A stretch of 48,450 nt of DNA. Source: Erythrobacter sp. (GTDB taxonomy: Bacteria > Pseudomonadota > Alphaproteobacteria > Sphingomonadales > Sphingomonadaceae). The DNA lies in the NCBI GenBank assembly GCA_030148605.1, contig JASBTD010000002.1, positions 1 through 48,450 of the forward strand. The letters run 5' to 3'. Both the position numbers and the translations under genes were made by a program. Positions 8,595 through 16,973 of the stretch are shown piece by piece; the first letter of the stretch is position 1, and every line of letters begins with the position of its first letter. The notes under the pieces are model-generated. The model made no database searches. It had not been told where the DNA came from and was given only the letters and a program-made list of their open reading frames with translations.

Positions 8595-8610
8595 TTCTCC
8601 CAAGGGAGAA
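8595..8610. terminator. Short palindrome between convergent genes
   Basis: TTCTCCC-AA-GGGAGAA lies between the ends of parE and the hydrolase-OsmC gene. It has no T-run, and its loop is very short unless the stem opens. It resembles half of the 2127-2219 repeat, so it may be a repeat remnant with weak terminator activity. Confidence 0.35.
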
Positions 8611-8628
8611 GAACGAGCGGAATAGCCG

Positions 8629-9843
8629 CTAACCCACCGCCTCCGTATGGATATGCAGATGCCCTTCCAGCGTGCGGTGGACCGGGCATTTGTCGGCAAT
8701 CTCGATCAGCTTGGCCCGCTGATCCTCGTCCAGCTCATCGCCCAGAATCTCGATCCTGCGATTGAGCGCTTGCAGCTGCACTTTCTTGTCCAGCGCCTCT
8801 TCGCAATCATGCGAGTGATCGCGTTCATGGGTTACATGAATCCGCGTGCCTTCAAACGGCCATTCCTTGCGATCGGCATACATCTTCATCGTCATCGCTG
8901 TGCAGGTGCCCAGCGCCGCGTTGAGCAAATCATAAGGCGTGGGGCCGGTATCATCGCCGCCATAGCTGGTAGGCTCATCCGCCACGAAGCGGTGACTCAC
9001 GGTGTGCACTTCCGTGCCGAACTTGCCATTTCCGGTCTGCACCACCACGCCATTGTCCGGCATCGGCAGCGGCTGTTTCTGCGGCAGGTAGCGCCCTGCC
9101 CATGCGGCAATCATGCGCGCGGCAAATTGCGCGTCATCCTCGTTCAGCAGCAGATGATCCGCCCCTGCCAGGCTGACGAAGCTTTTGGGATGTTTGGCCG
9201 CTTCAAACAGCTTCGAAGCATGCTCCACGCCAACGATATCGTCAGTCGGCGAATGCATGATCATCAGCGGTACACGCAGCTTCTTCATTTGCTCGACCAG
9301 GTCGATCTCGCGCGTCTTGTCGAGGAATTCCTTGCTCAGCCGGAACGATCGCCCGCCGATTGACACTTCGCCTTCACCTTCGCGCTCGATTGCGTCGAGG
9401 TCACCCTTGATATTGTGCAGCACATGCGGAACGTCGCTCGGCGCACCAATCGTCGCCACCGCTGCCACCTTGTCGCGGCCAAGCTCGCTCGCGGCCGCCA
9501 GCACCGCCGCCCCGCCCAGGCTATGCCCCACCAGCAATATCTGGCAATCGAACCGCTCGATCAGGTGCTGCGCCGATGCAATCAGGTCTTCGACATCGCT
9601 GGCAAAACCTGCCCGCCCGAATTCGCCCTGGCTCGCGCCCAGCCCGGTAAAGTCAAACCGCAGCGACGCGATGCCTTCGCGCGCGAGTGCGCGTGAAACC
9701 GCAGTCGCGGCCTTCGATTGCTTGGTGCAGGTAAAGCAATGCGCGAACACCGCGGCCCCGCGCACCAGCCCTGTCGGCATCTCCAGCGAGCCGGACAACT
9801 CATGCCCTTCGGATGTCGTGATCTTCAGGCTTTCAGTGGGCAT
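8629..9843 (-). CDS. Bifunctional alpha/beta hydrolase / OsmC family protein
   Basis: Two domains in one 404-residue chain. Residues 1-255 form an alpha/beta hydrolase with the nucleophile elbow GHSLGGAAV, a later Asp (SPTDDIVG) and His (GADHLLL). Residues 265-404 form an OsmC/Ohr-type domain with the two redox cysteines in ALGTCTAMT and DKCPVHRTL. OsmC proteins reduce organic peroxides; the hydrolase half could release the peroxide from an ester, but this is inference. The ATG at 9843 is chosen because an AAGGAGA ribosome-binding site precedes it. The same fusion occurs widely in alphaproteobacteria. Confidence 0.9.
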   Translation of the reverse strand: MPTESLKITTSEGHELSGSLEMPTGLVRGAAVFAHCFTCTKQSKAATAVSRALAREGIASLRFDFTGLGASQGEFGRAGFASDVEDLIASAQHLIERFDCQILLVGHSLGGAAVLAAASELGRDKVAAVATIGAPSDVPHVLHNIKGDLDAIEREGEGEVSIGGRSFRLSKEFLDKTREIDLVEQMKKLRVPLMIMHSPTDDIVGVEHASKLFEAAKHPKSFVSLAGADHLLLNEDDAQFAARMIAAWAGRYLPQKQPLPMPDNGVVVQTGNGKFGTEVHTVSHRFVADEPTSYGGDDTGPTPYDLLNAALGTCTAMTMKMYADRKEWPFEGTRIHVTHERDHSHDCEEALDKKVQLQALNRRIEILGDELDEDQRAKLIEIADKCPVHRTLEGHLHIHTEAVG

Positions 9844-10204
9844 CGGCAATCTCCTTACACGGCAATACGCTGCGCCTAGACCATTGGTTACGCGAAAGCG
9901 AATGCGCGCGGCGCGCAATCGGTTTTCCTACTTGGACAGGCTAGGCTAGGGTCCGAAGCCAAGGCCATGACGCTGCAATTGGAATGGAACATGCTGGAGA
10001 TGGAAAGTCACACTTTGCGCGGCAGGACCTTGGATAAACCCGCGCACGCCTTCGACATTTGCGAAAAGTCACGCTTTCGAAACGCACAGTCTGCGTTCCA
10101 CTCACTCGCCAATTCGATAGCTTACGCTGCGTCACCCTTGCGCGAGGCCGCATGGTGACTTAACGCGCACGGAAAGTTTCAAGCGAAAACCCAAAGGACC
10201 GTCC
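9844..10204. other. 361 bp spacer with a repeated AAAGTCAC(A/G)CTTT motif
   Basis: This divergent spacer lies between the OsmC fusion and the MoxR gene. Short frames on both strands look non-coding. A 13-base motif with partial dyad symmetry occurs twice, AAAGTCACACTTT at 10004-10016 and AAAGTCACGCTTT at 10065-10077, start to start 61 bp. It could be a paired regulator site. No recognisable promoter hexamers were assigned. Confidence 0.45.
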
Positions 10205-11065
10205 ATGACCGAACAACCGCAGCGTTTTGAAGGCACCAGCTCCTATATCGCGACAGAGGATCTGAAGGTTGCGGTGAACGCCGCGGTGACCTTGCGCCGC
10301 CCGCTGCTGGTCAAGGGTGAGCCGGGCACCGGCAAGACTGTGCTGGCGCATGAAGTTGCCAAGGCAACCGGTGCGCCGCTGATCGAATGGAACATCAAGT
10401 CAACCACCAAGGCGCAGCAAGGCCTTTACGAGTATGACGCGGTGGCGCGCCTGCGCGATGGCCAGCTGGGTGACGAACGCGTTCATGACATCTCGAACTA
10501 CATCAAGAAGGGCAAGCTGTGGGAAGCCTTCACTTCGCCGGAACTGCCTGTGCTGCTGATCGACGAGATCGACAAGGCCGATATCGAGTTCCCGAACGAC
10601 CTGCTGCAGGAGCTCGACCGGATGAGCTTCGACGTTTACGAAACGCATGAGCGGATCGAAGCGAAAGAACGCCCGATTGTTGTCATCACTTCGAACAATG
10701 AAAAGGAGCTGCCGGACGCGTTCCTGCGCCGCTGCTTCTTCCACTACATCAAGTTCCCCGATCGCGAGACCATGCGTGAAATCATCGAAGTGCACTATCC
10801 CGGCATCCAGAAGACGCTGGTGAGCAAGGCGATGGATATCTTCTATGAGCTGCGCGATGTGCCGGGCCTGAAGAAGAAGCCGTCTACCAGCGAGCTGCTC
10901 GACTGGCTGAAGCTGCTGCTGAACGAGGATATGCCGATGGATGTGCTGCAAGACAGCAATCCCAATTCGGCGATCCCGCCGCTGCATGGCGCGCTGCTGA
11001 AGAATGAGCAGGACGTGATGATGTTCGAACGGCTGGCCTTCATGGCGCGCCGCAACCCGAGCTGA
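10205..11065 (+). CDS. MoxR family AAA+ ATPase
   Basis: A 286-residue AAA+ ATPase of the MoxR group, which works with VWA-domain proteins as a chaperone for assembling or activating metalloenzymes and complexes. Visible motifs are Walker A GEPGTGKTVLA near residue 40, Walker B VLLIDEIDKAD near residue 120, sensor 1 VITSNNEKELPDAFLRRC and the C-terminal lid. An AAAGGA ribosome-binding site precedes the ATG. The probable partner is the CoxE-like gene at 12594; the two are separated by an opposite-strand chemoreceptor. The client is unknown. Confidence 0.9.
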   Translation: MTEQPQRFEGTSSYIATEDLKVAVNAAVTLRRPLLVKGEPGTGKTVLAHEVAKATGAPLIEWNIKSTTKAQQGLYEYDAVARLRDGQLGDERVHDISNYIKKGKLWEAFTSPELPVLLIDEIDKADIEFPNDLLQELDRMSFDVYETHERIEAKERPIVVITSNNEKELPDAFLRRCFFHYIKFPDRETMREIIEVHYPGIQKTLVSKAMDIFYELRDVPGLKKKPSTSELLDWLKLLLNEDMPMDVLQDSNPNSAIPPLHGALLKNEQDVMMFERLAFMARRNPS

Positions 11066-11079
11066 TCGCCTGCTGATAC

Positions 11080-12480
11080 TCAGTCGAAGCTGTAGGCCAG
11101 CTCGTAATCGCCCCAGCGCTCTCCATTGATGTAGAGCGGCACATAGACGTTGCGGACCACGATGTACTTCTCGCCATCGCCTTCCTGGCGGTAGACAGCC
11201 ATGGTGTAAGGCGCATTGCTGACCTTGGCTTTCTTGTCCACGCCATCGAAGATGATGCGGCCGTTGCGACAAAACGCGGTGTCATGCGCAAGCTCGCCGG
11301 TTGGTGCTTTCGATCGCTCCGTAAGGTGCGTTGGCAGGAAGCCGTTCACATCGGTGCAGGCGGCCGCAAGAATGCGTGTATCGCTTGCTTTGGCGCGGTC
11401 GAGGAACGGGCGCCAGTGTTCGTGGATCCAGTCGGTTCCGCTGGTGTGGTAACGTTTGGGATTGCTGCCGGAAATCTCGTTATAGACGCGGTCGAACAAA
11501 GCGGACTTGGCAACCTTGCCATCGGCGATCGCTTGTTCGGTAAACTCGGCCAGCTCGCGCGCGAAAGTCTGCGCTTGCTCCACCACCAGGCTGTCTTCCG
11601 GTGAAAGCCCGGCCTGGACGATGCTGTCAAACATTTCGCTGGCGGTCATCTCCAATTCTTCCATGCGGCGATGGGCACGCTCGAGCTTGGTCTCGTTATC
11701 CTTGGCCGCTTCATCGAAGCTGTCGAGCACATCCTGCACCCGCACAACATGATCGCTGATGGTCGTGGTTGACCGCGCGATCTGGTCATTCTGTTTGTCG
11801 ACCTCTTCCACCAGCTCGCCAACGCTCAGGATCGTGCGTTCGATCTGCGCAACTGAAGCCTTGGCATCACCGCTGGCTTTTGAGCCTGCTTCGATCCGCT
11901 CGATCACTTGCGCCGCTTCGCTGCCAAGTGCATCGACAGTGGTGGTGATTTCCTCAGTCGCCTTGCGTGTATCATTGGCGAGGCTCTTCACTTCGCCCGC
12001 AACCACGGCAAACGTCCGCCCGGCTTCGCCTGCGCGCATCGCTTCGATTGTGGCGTTGAGTGCCAGGATATTGGTTGTTTCAGCGATCTGCTCGATATCC
12101 TTCGAGCTGCGCCGCACCTGATCCATCGCTGCTGCAAAGCTCGTCACATGCTGCGAGAGCGCTTCCACTAGTGCGAGCAATTCGTTGATCTGGCCCAGCG
12201 AGCTCTGGATCAGGCTGGTGCCTTCCCCCAGGCGCTCTATCGCACGCTCTGAAAGCAGCCGCGCTTCGTCGCTTGCTTCGGCGACCTTGGCCTGGTCCGC
12301 TTCCAAGGCGCTGACCGTGCCGCGCAAGGCGGTGTGCTCTGCGCGCAATGTTTCGGACGATTTGATGACCGCTTCTACAATACCGGCAACATCAGTGCAG
12401 CCCACCGTTACATCACCGCAGCTTTCAGGAATCCTGTTCAACGCTGTCGCGTCTTGCGTATCAACTTCGAATGGCTTCAT
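11080..12480 (-). CDS. Soluble methyl-accepting chemotaxis-type receptor
   Basis: A 466-residue protein with a methyl-accepting signalling domain (about residues 60-290) but no transmembrane segment or signal peptide, so it should be cytoplasmic. The hairpin tip is seen as [33 protein letters not shown], slightly off the usual consensus (Thr and Met instead of Ala). The C-terminal 170 residues form a separate domain with [19 protein letters not shown] and a final [17 protein letters not shown], resembling the Cache-like sensor domain found C-terminally in some alphaproteobacterial receptors. The ligand is unknown. No che or flagellar genes are nearby, so it may act in a non-flagellar pathway or on a remote array. 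Confidence 0.85.
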   Translation of the reverse strand: MKPFEVDTQDATALNRIPESCGDVTVGCTDVAGIVEAVIKSSETLRAEHTALRGTVSALEADQAKVAEASDEARLLSERAIERLGEGTSLIQSSLGQINELLALVEALSQHVTSFAAAMDQVRRSSKDIEQIAETTNILALNATIEAMRAGEAGRTFAVVAGEVKSLANDTRKATEEITTTVDALGSEAAQVIERIEAGSKASGDAKASVAQIERTILSVGELVEEVDKQNDQIARSTTTISDHVVRVQDVLDSFDEAAKDNETKLERAHRRMEELEMTASEMFDSIVQAGLSPEDSLVVEQAQTFARELAEFTEQAIADGKVAKSALFDRVYNEISGSNPKRYHTSGTDWIHEHWRPFLDRAKASDTRILAAACTDVNGFLPTHLTERSKAPTGELAHDTAFCRNGRIIFDGVDKKAKVSNAPYTMAVYRQEGDGEKYIVVRNVYVPLYINGERWGDYELAYSFD

Positions 12481-12593
12481 TTTCTCGCGGCCCCCACGGT
12501 ATGCAAGGCATGCTGGTAAGCCGACATGGTTAGCGTCTGGTTAAATTCGCTAGGGCTTTTCAGCAGGGGTAGCGCGTTGCAATTCGCAACGTT

Positions 12594-13790
12594 ATGGCAG
12601 TCAGCATGTTCTTCAATTTCGTCGACGAGCTGCGCGCTGCTGGTATCTCAGCAAGCTTCAAAGAGCACCTCACCCTGCTTGAGGCGCTCGACAAGGATGT
12701 GATCGAGCAAACACCTGAGGCGTTTTATTACCTCTCGCGAGCGACGTTCGTGAAAGACGAAGGGTTGATTGACCGCTTCGATCAGGTCTTCAACAAGGTC
12801 TTCAAGGGCATCCTGTCCGACTATGGTCAGAACCCCGTCGAAATCCCGGAAGACTGGCTGAAAGCCGTGGCGGAAAAATTCCTCTCAGAAGAAGAGATGG
12901 AGAAGATCAAGTCACTCGGCAGCTGGGACGAGATCATGGAGACGCTGAAGAAGCGCCTCGAAGAACAGCAAAAGCGCCACGAAGGCGGCAACAAGTGGAT
13001 CGGCACAGGCGGCACTTCGCCGTTCGGACATTCGGGCTATAACCCGGAAGGCGTTCGGATCGGTGGCGAAAGCAAGCACAAGCGCGCGATCAAGGTGTGG
13101 GAAAAGCGCGAGTTCAAGAATCTCGACAGCACCAAGGAACTGGGCACGCGCAATATCAAGATGGCGCTGCGGCGCCTGCGTCGGTTCGCCCGCGAAGGCA
13201 ATCCTGACCAGCTAGACCTCGATGCAACCATCGATGGCACAGCTAAGCAAGGCTGGCTCGATATCCATATGCGGCCCGAGCGCAAGAATGCCATTAAGCT
13301 CTTGTTGTTCCTCGATGTCGGCGGATCGATGGATCCCTTTATCAAGCTTTGTGAAGAGCTCTTCAGTGCGGCAACCAGCGAGTTCAAAAATCTGGAGTTT
13401 TTCTACTTCCACAACTGTCTTTACGAAGGCGTTTGGAAGGACAACAAGCGCCGTTGGCAAGAGCGCACCAAGACCTGGGATGTGCTCCACAAATATGGGC
13501 ACGACTCCAAGGTTGTGTTCGTGGGCGACGCAGCGATGAGCCCTTATGAGATCACTCATCCCGGCGGCAGTGTCGAGCACATGAACGAGGAAGCTGGCGC
13601 AATCTGGATGAAGCGGGTGACAGACACCTATCCAGCGACGGTGTGGCTAAATCCGGTGCCGGAGAAGCAGTGGGGCTATTCACAGAGCACCAAGATCCTG
13701 AAACAGCTGGTGAATGACCGGATGTATCCGCTCACGCTGGACGGGCTTGACGATGCAATGCGCGAATTGAGCCGGAAACAGGGGCATTGA
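12594..13790 (+). CDS. CoxE-like VWA domain protein (MoxR partner)
   Basis: A 398-residue protein of the CoxE-like VWA family (COG3552 group), cytoplasmic partner of MoxR ATPases. The N-terminal helical half starts FFNFVDELRAAG. The VWA domain starts near residue 230 with LLFLDVGGSMDPF, where the metal-site motif is DxGxS, a form I recall as normal in this family. The ATG at 12594 has no good ribosome-binding site, and the in-frame ATG at 12606 (MFFNFV) matches remembered family starts, so the true start may be 12606. The stop overlaps the next gene. Confidence 0.85.
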   Translation: MAVSMFFNFVDELRAAGISASFKEHLTLLEALDKDVIEQTPEAFYYLSRATFVKDEGLIDRFDQVFNKVFKGILSDYGQNPVEIPEDWLKAVAEKFLSEEEMEKIKSLGSWDEIMETLKKRLEEQQKRHEGGNKWIGTGGTSPFGHSGYNPEGVRIGGESKHKRAIKVWEKREFKNLDSTKELGTRNIKMALRRLRRFAREGNPDQLDLDATIDGTAKQGWLDIHMRPERKNAIKLLLFLDVGGSMDPFIKLCEELFSAATSEFKNLEFFYFHNCLYEGVWKDNKRRWQERTKTWDVLHKYGHDSKVVFVGDAAMSPYEITHPGGSVEHMNEEAGAIWMKRVTDTYPATVWLNPVPEKQWGYSQSTKILKQLVNDRMYPLTLDGLDDAMRELSRKQGH

Positions 13791-14443
13791 GTTCGCAAGG
13801 CCTGCCGCCCGGAATTGCGCTGAATGATCCGCGTCCGATAGCAGCAGGCGCGCCTTACACTTTCTTCATGCCGCATGACATCGAGCTCGCGGCGCTCAAG
13901 CCGGGCGACGGCGTGAAAGCGATCTTGAGGCAAACTGAAGGCGAAACCAAATACGATGCCGAGCGCATGTGGGTGTTGATCGAGCTGATCGAGGATGGCG
14001 TCGTTTTTGGCACGCTGGACAGCGATCCTGCGGATATGCCGCTGATCGAAGCGGGGATGCCTGTCGCAATTCCTCTAACGCATGTGATTTCAACCGCTTT
14101 CCACACCTCGAACCCGCGCCCGGAGACCCCGCCGCGCCGCGAATACTGGGAAAGATGCTTCGTGGACGCCTGTGTGGTCGAAGGCCGGTGCCATGCAGAT
14201 TACATCTATCGCGAAGAGCCAGATATGACACGCGAAGATGACGAGTATGAGGATAGCGGCTGGCGCATCAGGGGAACCAGCGAAGCGATCGCCGATGATG
14301 AGCAGCGCGGCGAAGGGCCGATGTACATCGCAATCGGGAAGGTCTTGAATGCAGATGATCGCTGGCTGCCACTGATTGACCGCGAATATGGCGCGGCGTT
14401 CCAATGGGATGCCGACGTGCAGGACTATGTCGAGCTTGAATGA
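13787..14443 (+). CDS. DUF2314-like / DUF2185 (Imm33-like) domain protein
   Basis: A 218-residue cytoplasmic protein of unknown function. Residues 40-100 (with RMWVLIELIEDG and FGTLDSDP) resemble the DUF2314 pattern. The C-terminal half, with YIYREEPDM, DSGWRI and a closing IDREYGAAFQW, resembles DUF2185, also catalogued as immunity family Imm33. Both assignments are from memory of family patterns. The start is a TTG overlapping the stop of the CoxE-like gene (TTGA); the next in-frame ATG is 27 codons on. The overlap implies co-expression with the MoxR-partner gene. No toxin gene is nearby. Confidence 0.72.
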   Translation: MSSQGLPPGIALNDPRPIAAGAPYTFFMPHDIELAALKPGDGVKAILRQTEGETKYDAERMWVLIELIEDGVVFGTLDSDPADMPLIEAGMPVAIPLTHVISTAFHTSNPRPETPPRREYWERCFVDACVVEGRCHADYIYREEPDMTREDDEYEDSGWRIRGTSEAIADDEQRGEGPMYIAIGKVLNADDRWLPLIDREYGAAFQWDADVQDYVELE

Positions 14444-15181
14444 GCCAGTCTGCGCCCGCACAGCATTCGCGATATCATGCAGTACGGCAACGGATAGAGG
14501 CCTTTGATCCCAGCACCGGTTGGCGGCTGTGGTTATACGAATTCCTGCTCTTTGGTTTCAAGCAGGCTTCGGCGTGTCTGTTTGGCGGGTTATTGCTGGC
14601 GCTGCTGCTCGCCACCCACTTGTTTTATCCCGACAACGCGCCGCTGCATCGATACGATTTTCTAACACTGTCTGCTGTCGCCATCCAGGCTGGGATGCTC
14701 GCATTCCGGCTCGAAACCTGGCGCGAAGCGAGGGTAATCCTGATCTTCCATGTGGTGGGCACGGTCATGGAACTGTTCAAGACAGCAGCAGGATCATGGA
14801 CATATCCGGAAGCGAGCGTGCTGCACATTTTGGCTGTTGGCGGCGGCGATCTACATCAATTTCTTCGCCCATCACTGGTTCTGGGACATACGCTATGCCC
14901 TTTTTGCGGCGACCGCCTTGCTGTTTTGGCGAACGCGAGTCCATTTCCGCAATTTCCGCGCGCACCGCTGGATGCCATTGCTGGTCGGTTTCGGGCTCGT
15001 AGCCATATTTATCTGGTTTGCAGAAAACATCGCAACTTTTGCAAATGCGTGGAATTATCCGGGGCAGGAAGCTGAGTGGGAAATGGTCAGTCCTTCAAAA
15101 CTAGGGAGCTGGTATCTGCTGATGTTGATCAGTTTCGTATTGGTTGAATGGGTACAGCCGGCGCGAGAACCAGATCAATAA
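14440..15181 (+). pseudogene. DUF817 family membrane protein, internally deleted and frameshifted
   Basis: The first frame (14440 to about 14829) encodes the N-terminal half of a DUF817 integral membrane protein: YEFLLFGFKQASACLFGG, HRYDFLT, RLETWREA and FKTAAGSWTYPEAS. The C-terminal half continues in the +1 frame from about 14834: AAAIYINFFAHHWFWD, FIWFAENIATF and the last helix LLMLISFVLVEW. In intact homologues, as remembered, roughly 40 residues with a GFMYA...GSY motif lie between these parts. They are absent here, so a deletion rather than a one-base error best explains the break. The start overlaps the preceding gene (ATGA). The function of the family is unknown. Confidence 0.78.
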
Positions 15182-16374
15182 AGCAGCAAGCCCCTAACGT
15201 CTGCGATCCACGCCGCTTCATCAGCTGAAGCGAGCGCATCAAGGTCAGGCGGTTTTGACGCGGAATCATCCACACATAAGCGCAAGCCCGGCCCGCCATT
15301 GATAACATCGATGGCGAGGCGATCCAGCTCATACTCATAGGGGAAATCGCGCCACAAGTCGTAATCCGGGTAGAGATTTCGGATGGCCTTGAACGCAAGC
15401 GCCTGCAAGCGCCACGGCTTGAAGGTGTCGTGATTGTAGAAGCCACCTTCTGCGTGGATCATCAATGCATTGCAGAGTGATCCTGCGTGCTTATGGAAGG
15501 TCGGCTCGAACCAGCATTCGCGAATTGCGCAACCTTCCATCCAGTCAGGCGCCAGTTTCCACATTTCCGCGAGCACCGCTTTGGCATCCACATCGGGTGC
15601 GCCGAACAGGACTTCGAGCGGACGCGTGGTCCCCCTCCCCTCGGAAAGCGTCGTCCCTTCCAGCATTACTGTGCCGGCATAGGCCCGCGCCATGTTCACA
15701 TTTGCGGCATTGGGCGACGGATTGATCCAGATCTGGTCTTGCGGCCACCCAAAGCCGGGCGAGGCTTCCGGCAGCCAATAGTGCATCTCGATCACCCGAT
15801 AATCGACATCCAGGCCTAAGTGCCGAGTAAACCAGTGCCCCATCTCGCCCATGGTCAGCCCGTGGCGCATCGGCATGGGTGCAGCACCGACAAAGCTCTC
15901 CTGCCCCGGCACCAACAGTGTGCCTTCAACCGGCCTGCCAGCTGGATTGGGCCGATCTAGCACCCACACGCTCTTTCCCGATTTGGCAGCTTCTTCAAGC
16001 AGATAAAGCAGTGTTGTGACAAAGGTGTAGATGCGACATCCCAGATCCTGAAGGTCGAACAGGAACACATCCGCGCTCGACATCATCTGGCCGGTCGGGC
16101 GGCGCACTTCACCATAGAGCGAGAACACGGGAATGCCGTATTGCGGATCGGTCTCGTCCGCAGTCTCGACCATATTGTCTTGCTTGTCGCCCTTCAGGCC
16201 GTGCTGCGGCCCGAATGCGCTGGTGACGTTCACCCCTGCAGCAATCAACGCGTCGAGGCTATGCGTGAGGTCTGCGGTCACCGAAGCCGGATGCGCCACG
16301 AGAGCTACGCGTCTGCCCTCCAGTTCGCGCAGCAATTCGGGCTCACTCAACAGGCGATCGATACCGAACTTCAT
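15175..16374 (-). CDS. DUF1343 / NamZ-type exo-beta-N-acetylmuramidase
   Basis: A 399-residue DUF1343 protein. Characterised NamZ enzymes release terminal MurNAc from peptidoglycan fragments. Family marks seen are VALVAHPASVT, FGPQHGLKGDKQ, PVFSLYGE, FDLQDLGCRIYTF and VLDRPNPAGR. The ATG at 16374 is chosen because it overlaps the upstream DOMON-like stop as ATGA; a longer frame is open but overlaps that gene by 80 bp. No signal peptide follows this start, which suggests cytoplasmic action on recycled muropeptides, unlike the secreted Bacillus enzyme. The last codons overlap the end of the DUF817 remnant. Confidence 0.88.
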   Translation of the reverse strand: MKFGIDRLLSEPELLRELEGRRVALVAHPASVTADLTHSLDALIAAGVNVTSAFGPQHGLKGDKQDNMVETADETDPQYGIPVFSLYGEVRRPTGQMMSSADVFLFDLQDLGCRIYTFVTTLLYLLEEAAKSGKSVWVLDRPNPAGRPVEGTLLVPGQESFVGAAPMPMRHGLTMGEMGHWFTRHLGLDVDYRVIEMHYWLPEASPGFGWPQDQIWINPSPNAANVNMARAYAGTVMLEGTTLSEGRGTTRPLEVLFGAPDVDAKAVLAEMWKLAPDWMEGCAIRECWFEPTFHKHAGSLCNALMIHAEGGFYNHDTFKPWRLQALAFKAIRNLYPDYDLWRDFPYEYELDRLAIDVINGGPGLRLCVDDSASKPPDLDALASADEAAWIADVRGLLLY

Positions 16375-16892
16375 GATTTTCGCTCCACGCGCAGTTGACG
16401 GCACACTTCGCTGTGAAACTCCGGCTTCCCGCCTGGAAAAGCCAGCGCCCAAAACTGGATATTGCCCTGCATATCTTCGACAATCGCATTAAGCGCGACT
16501 TGAGCAGGGTCGCGCAGCTGAGATGCGATGCTCGCGCGCAAGACCAGTTCCGTGTCGCTGTGAGCACTCGCCACGGCAATCGCTTCAACCGCGCCATCGT
16601 GCGAATTCAGCCGGAAATCGTCAAAATCGTAGCAAGCCCATTTCGACGAAGGCGAGAGGTTGAATTCGCGATACCATTGCCCGCCATCAGGCTGCCAGAA
16701 GATTTCGAAGCAGGTTGTCTTCCAAAGATAATCCTCGCGCACCGGGGTTGCCTGCGCAGGAACCTTGATTGCGGAGATATCCCCGAGAAGGCGGAATTCG
16801 GCCGCGCAACCGTCAGCGGTTGGAACAAGTTCGGCGGTCACTGAAGTGATTGGGCCGCTTTGGCATTCCGGGTGGAGAAAAAGGCTATGCAT
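16371..16892 (-). CDS. DOMON-like domain protein
   Basis: A 173-residue protein resembling the DOMON-like beta-sandwich domains annotated near mur genes. It lacks a signal peptide. Recognisable stretches are [30 protein letters not shown] and a final region with [10 protein letters not shown]. It is translationally coupled to the NamZ-type gene by a four-base overlap, so the two probably act together, perhaps in sugar or muropeptide handling. No catalytic residues can be proposed. It is divergent from tyrS with 81 bp between starts. Confidence 0.78.
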   Translation of the reverse strand: MHSLFLHPECQSGPITSVTAELVPTADGCAAEFRLLGDISAIKVPAQATPVREDYLWKTTCFEIFWQPDGGQWYREFNLSPSSKWACYDFDDFRLNSHDGAVEAIAVASAHSDTELVLRASIASQLRDPAQVALNAIVEDMQGNIQFWALAFPGGKPEFHSEVCRQLRVERKS

Positions 16893-16973
16893 CGCAATCC
16901 GCCCTATGGCTGTGCGCGCCGTGCCGCAAGAGGCTTACACTCGGCAAAAAGCGCTGCTAGTGGCCTCATCGAA

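Noticed and set aside
9967..10158. A 63-codon frame in the OsmC-MoxR spacer
   Set aside because: No ribosome-binding site or recognisable protein features, and an equally long frame lies on the other strand.
13310..13335. A damaged metal site in the VWA protein (DxGxS instead of DxSxS)
   Set aside because: As I recall, the DVGGSMD form is usual in the CoxE-like family, so it is not a loss.
14440..15075. An intact 211-residue protein in the first DUF817 frame
   Set aside because: The last 80 residues lose the hydrophobic, family-like character that continues in the neighbouring frame, so the gene is broken rather than short.
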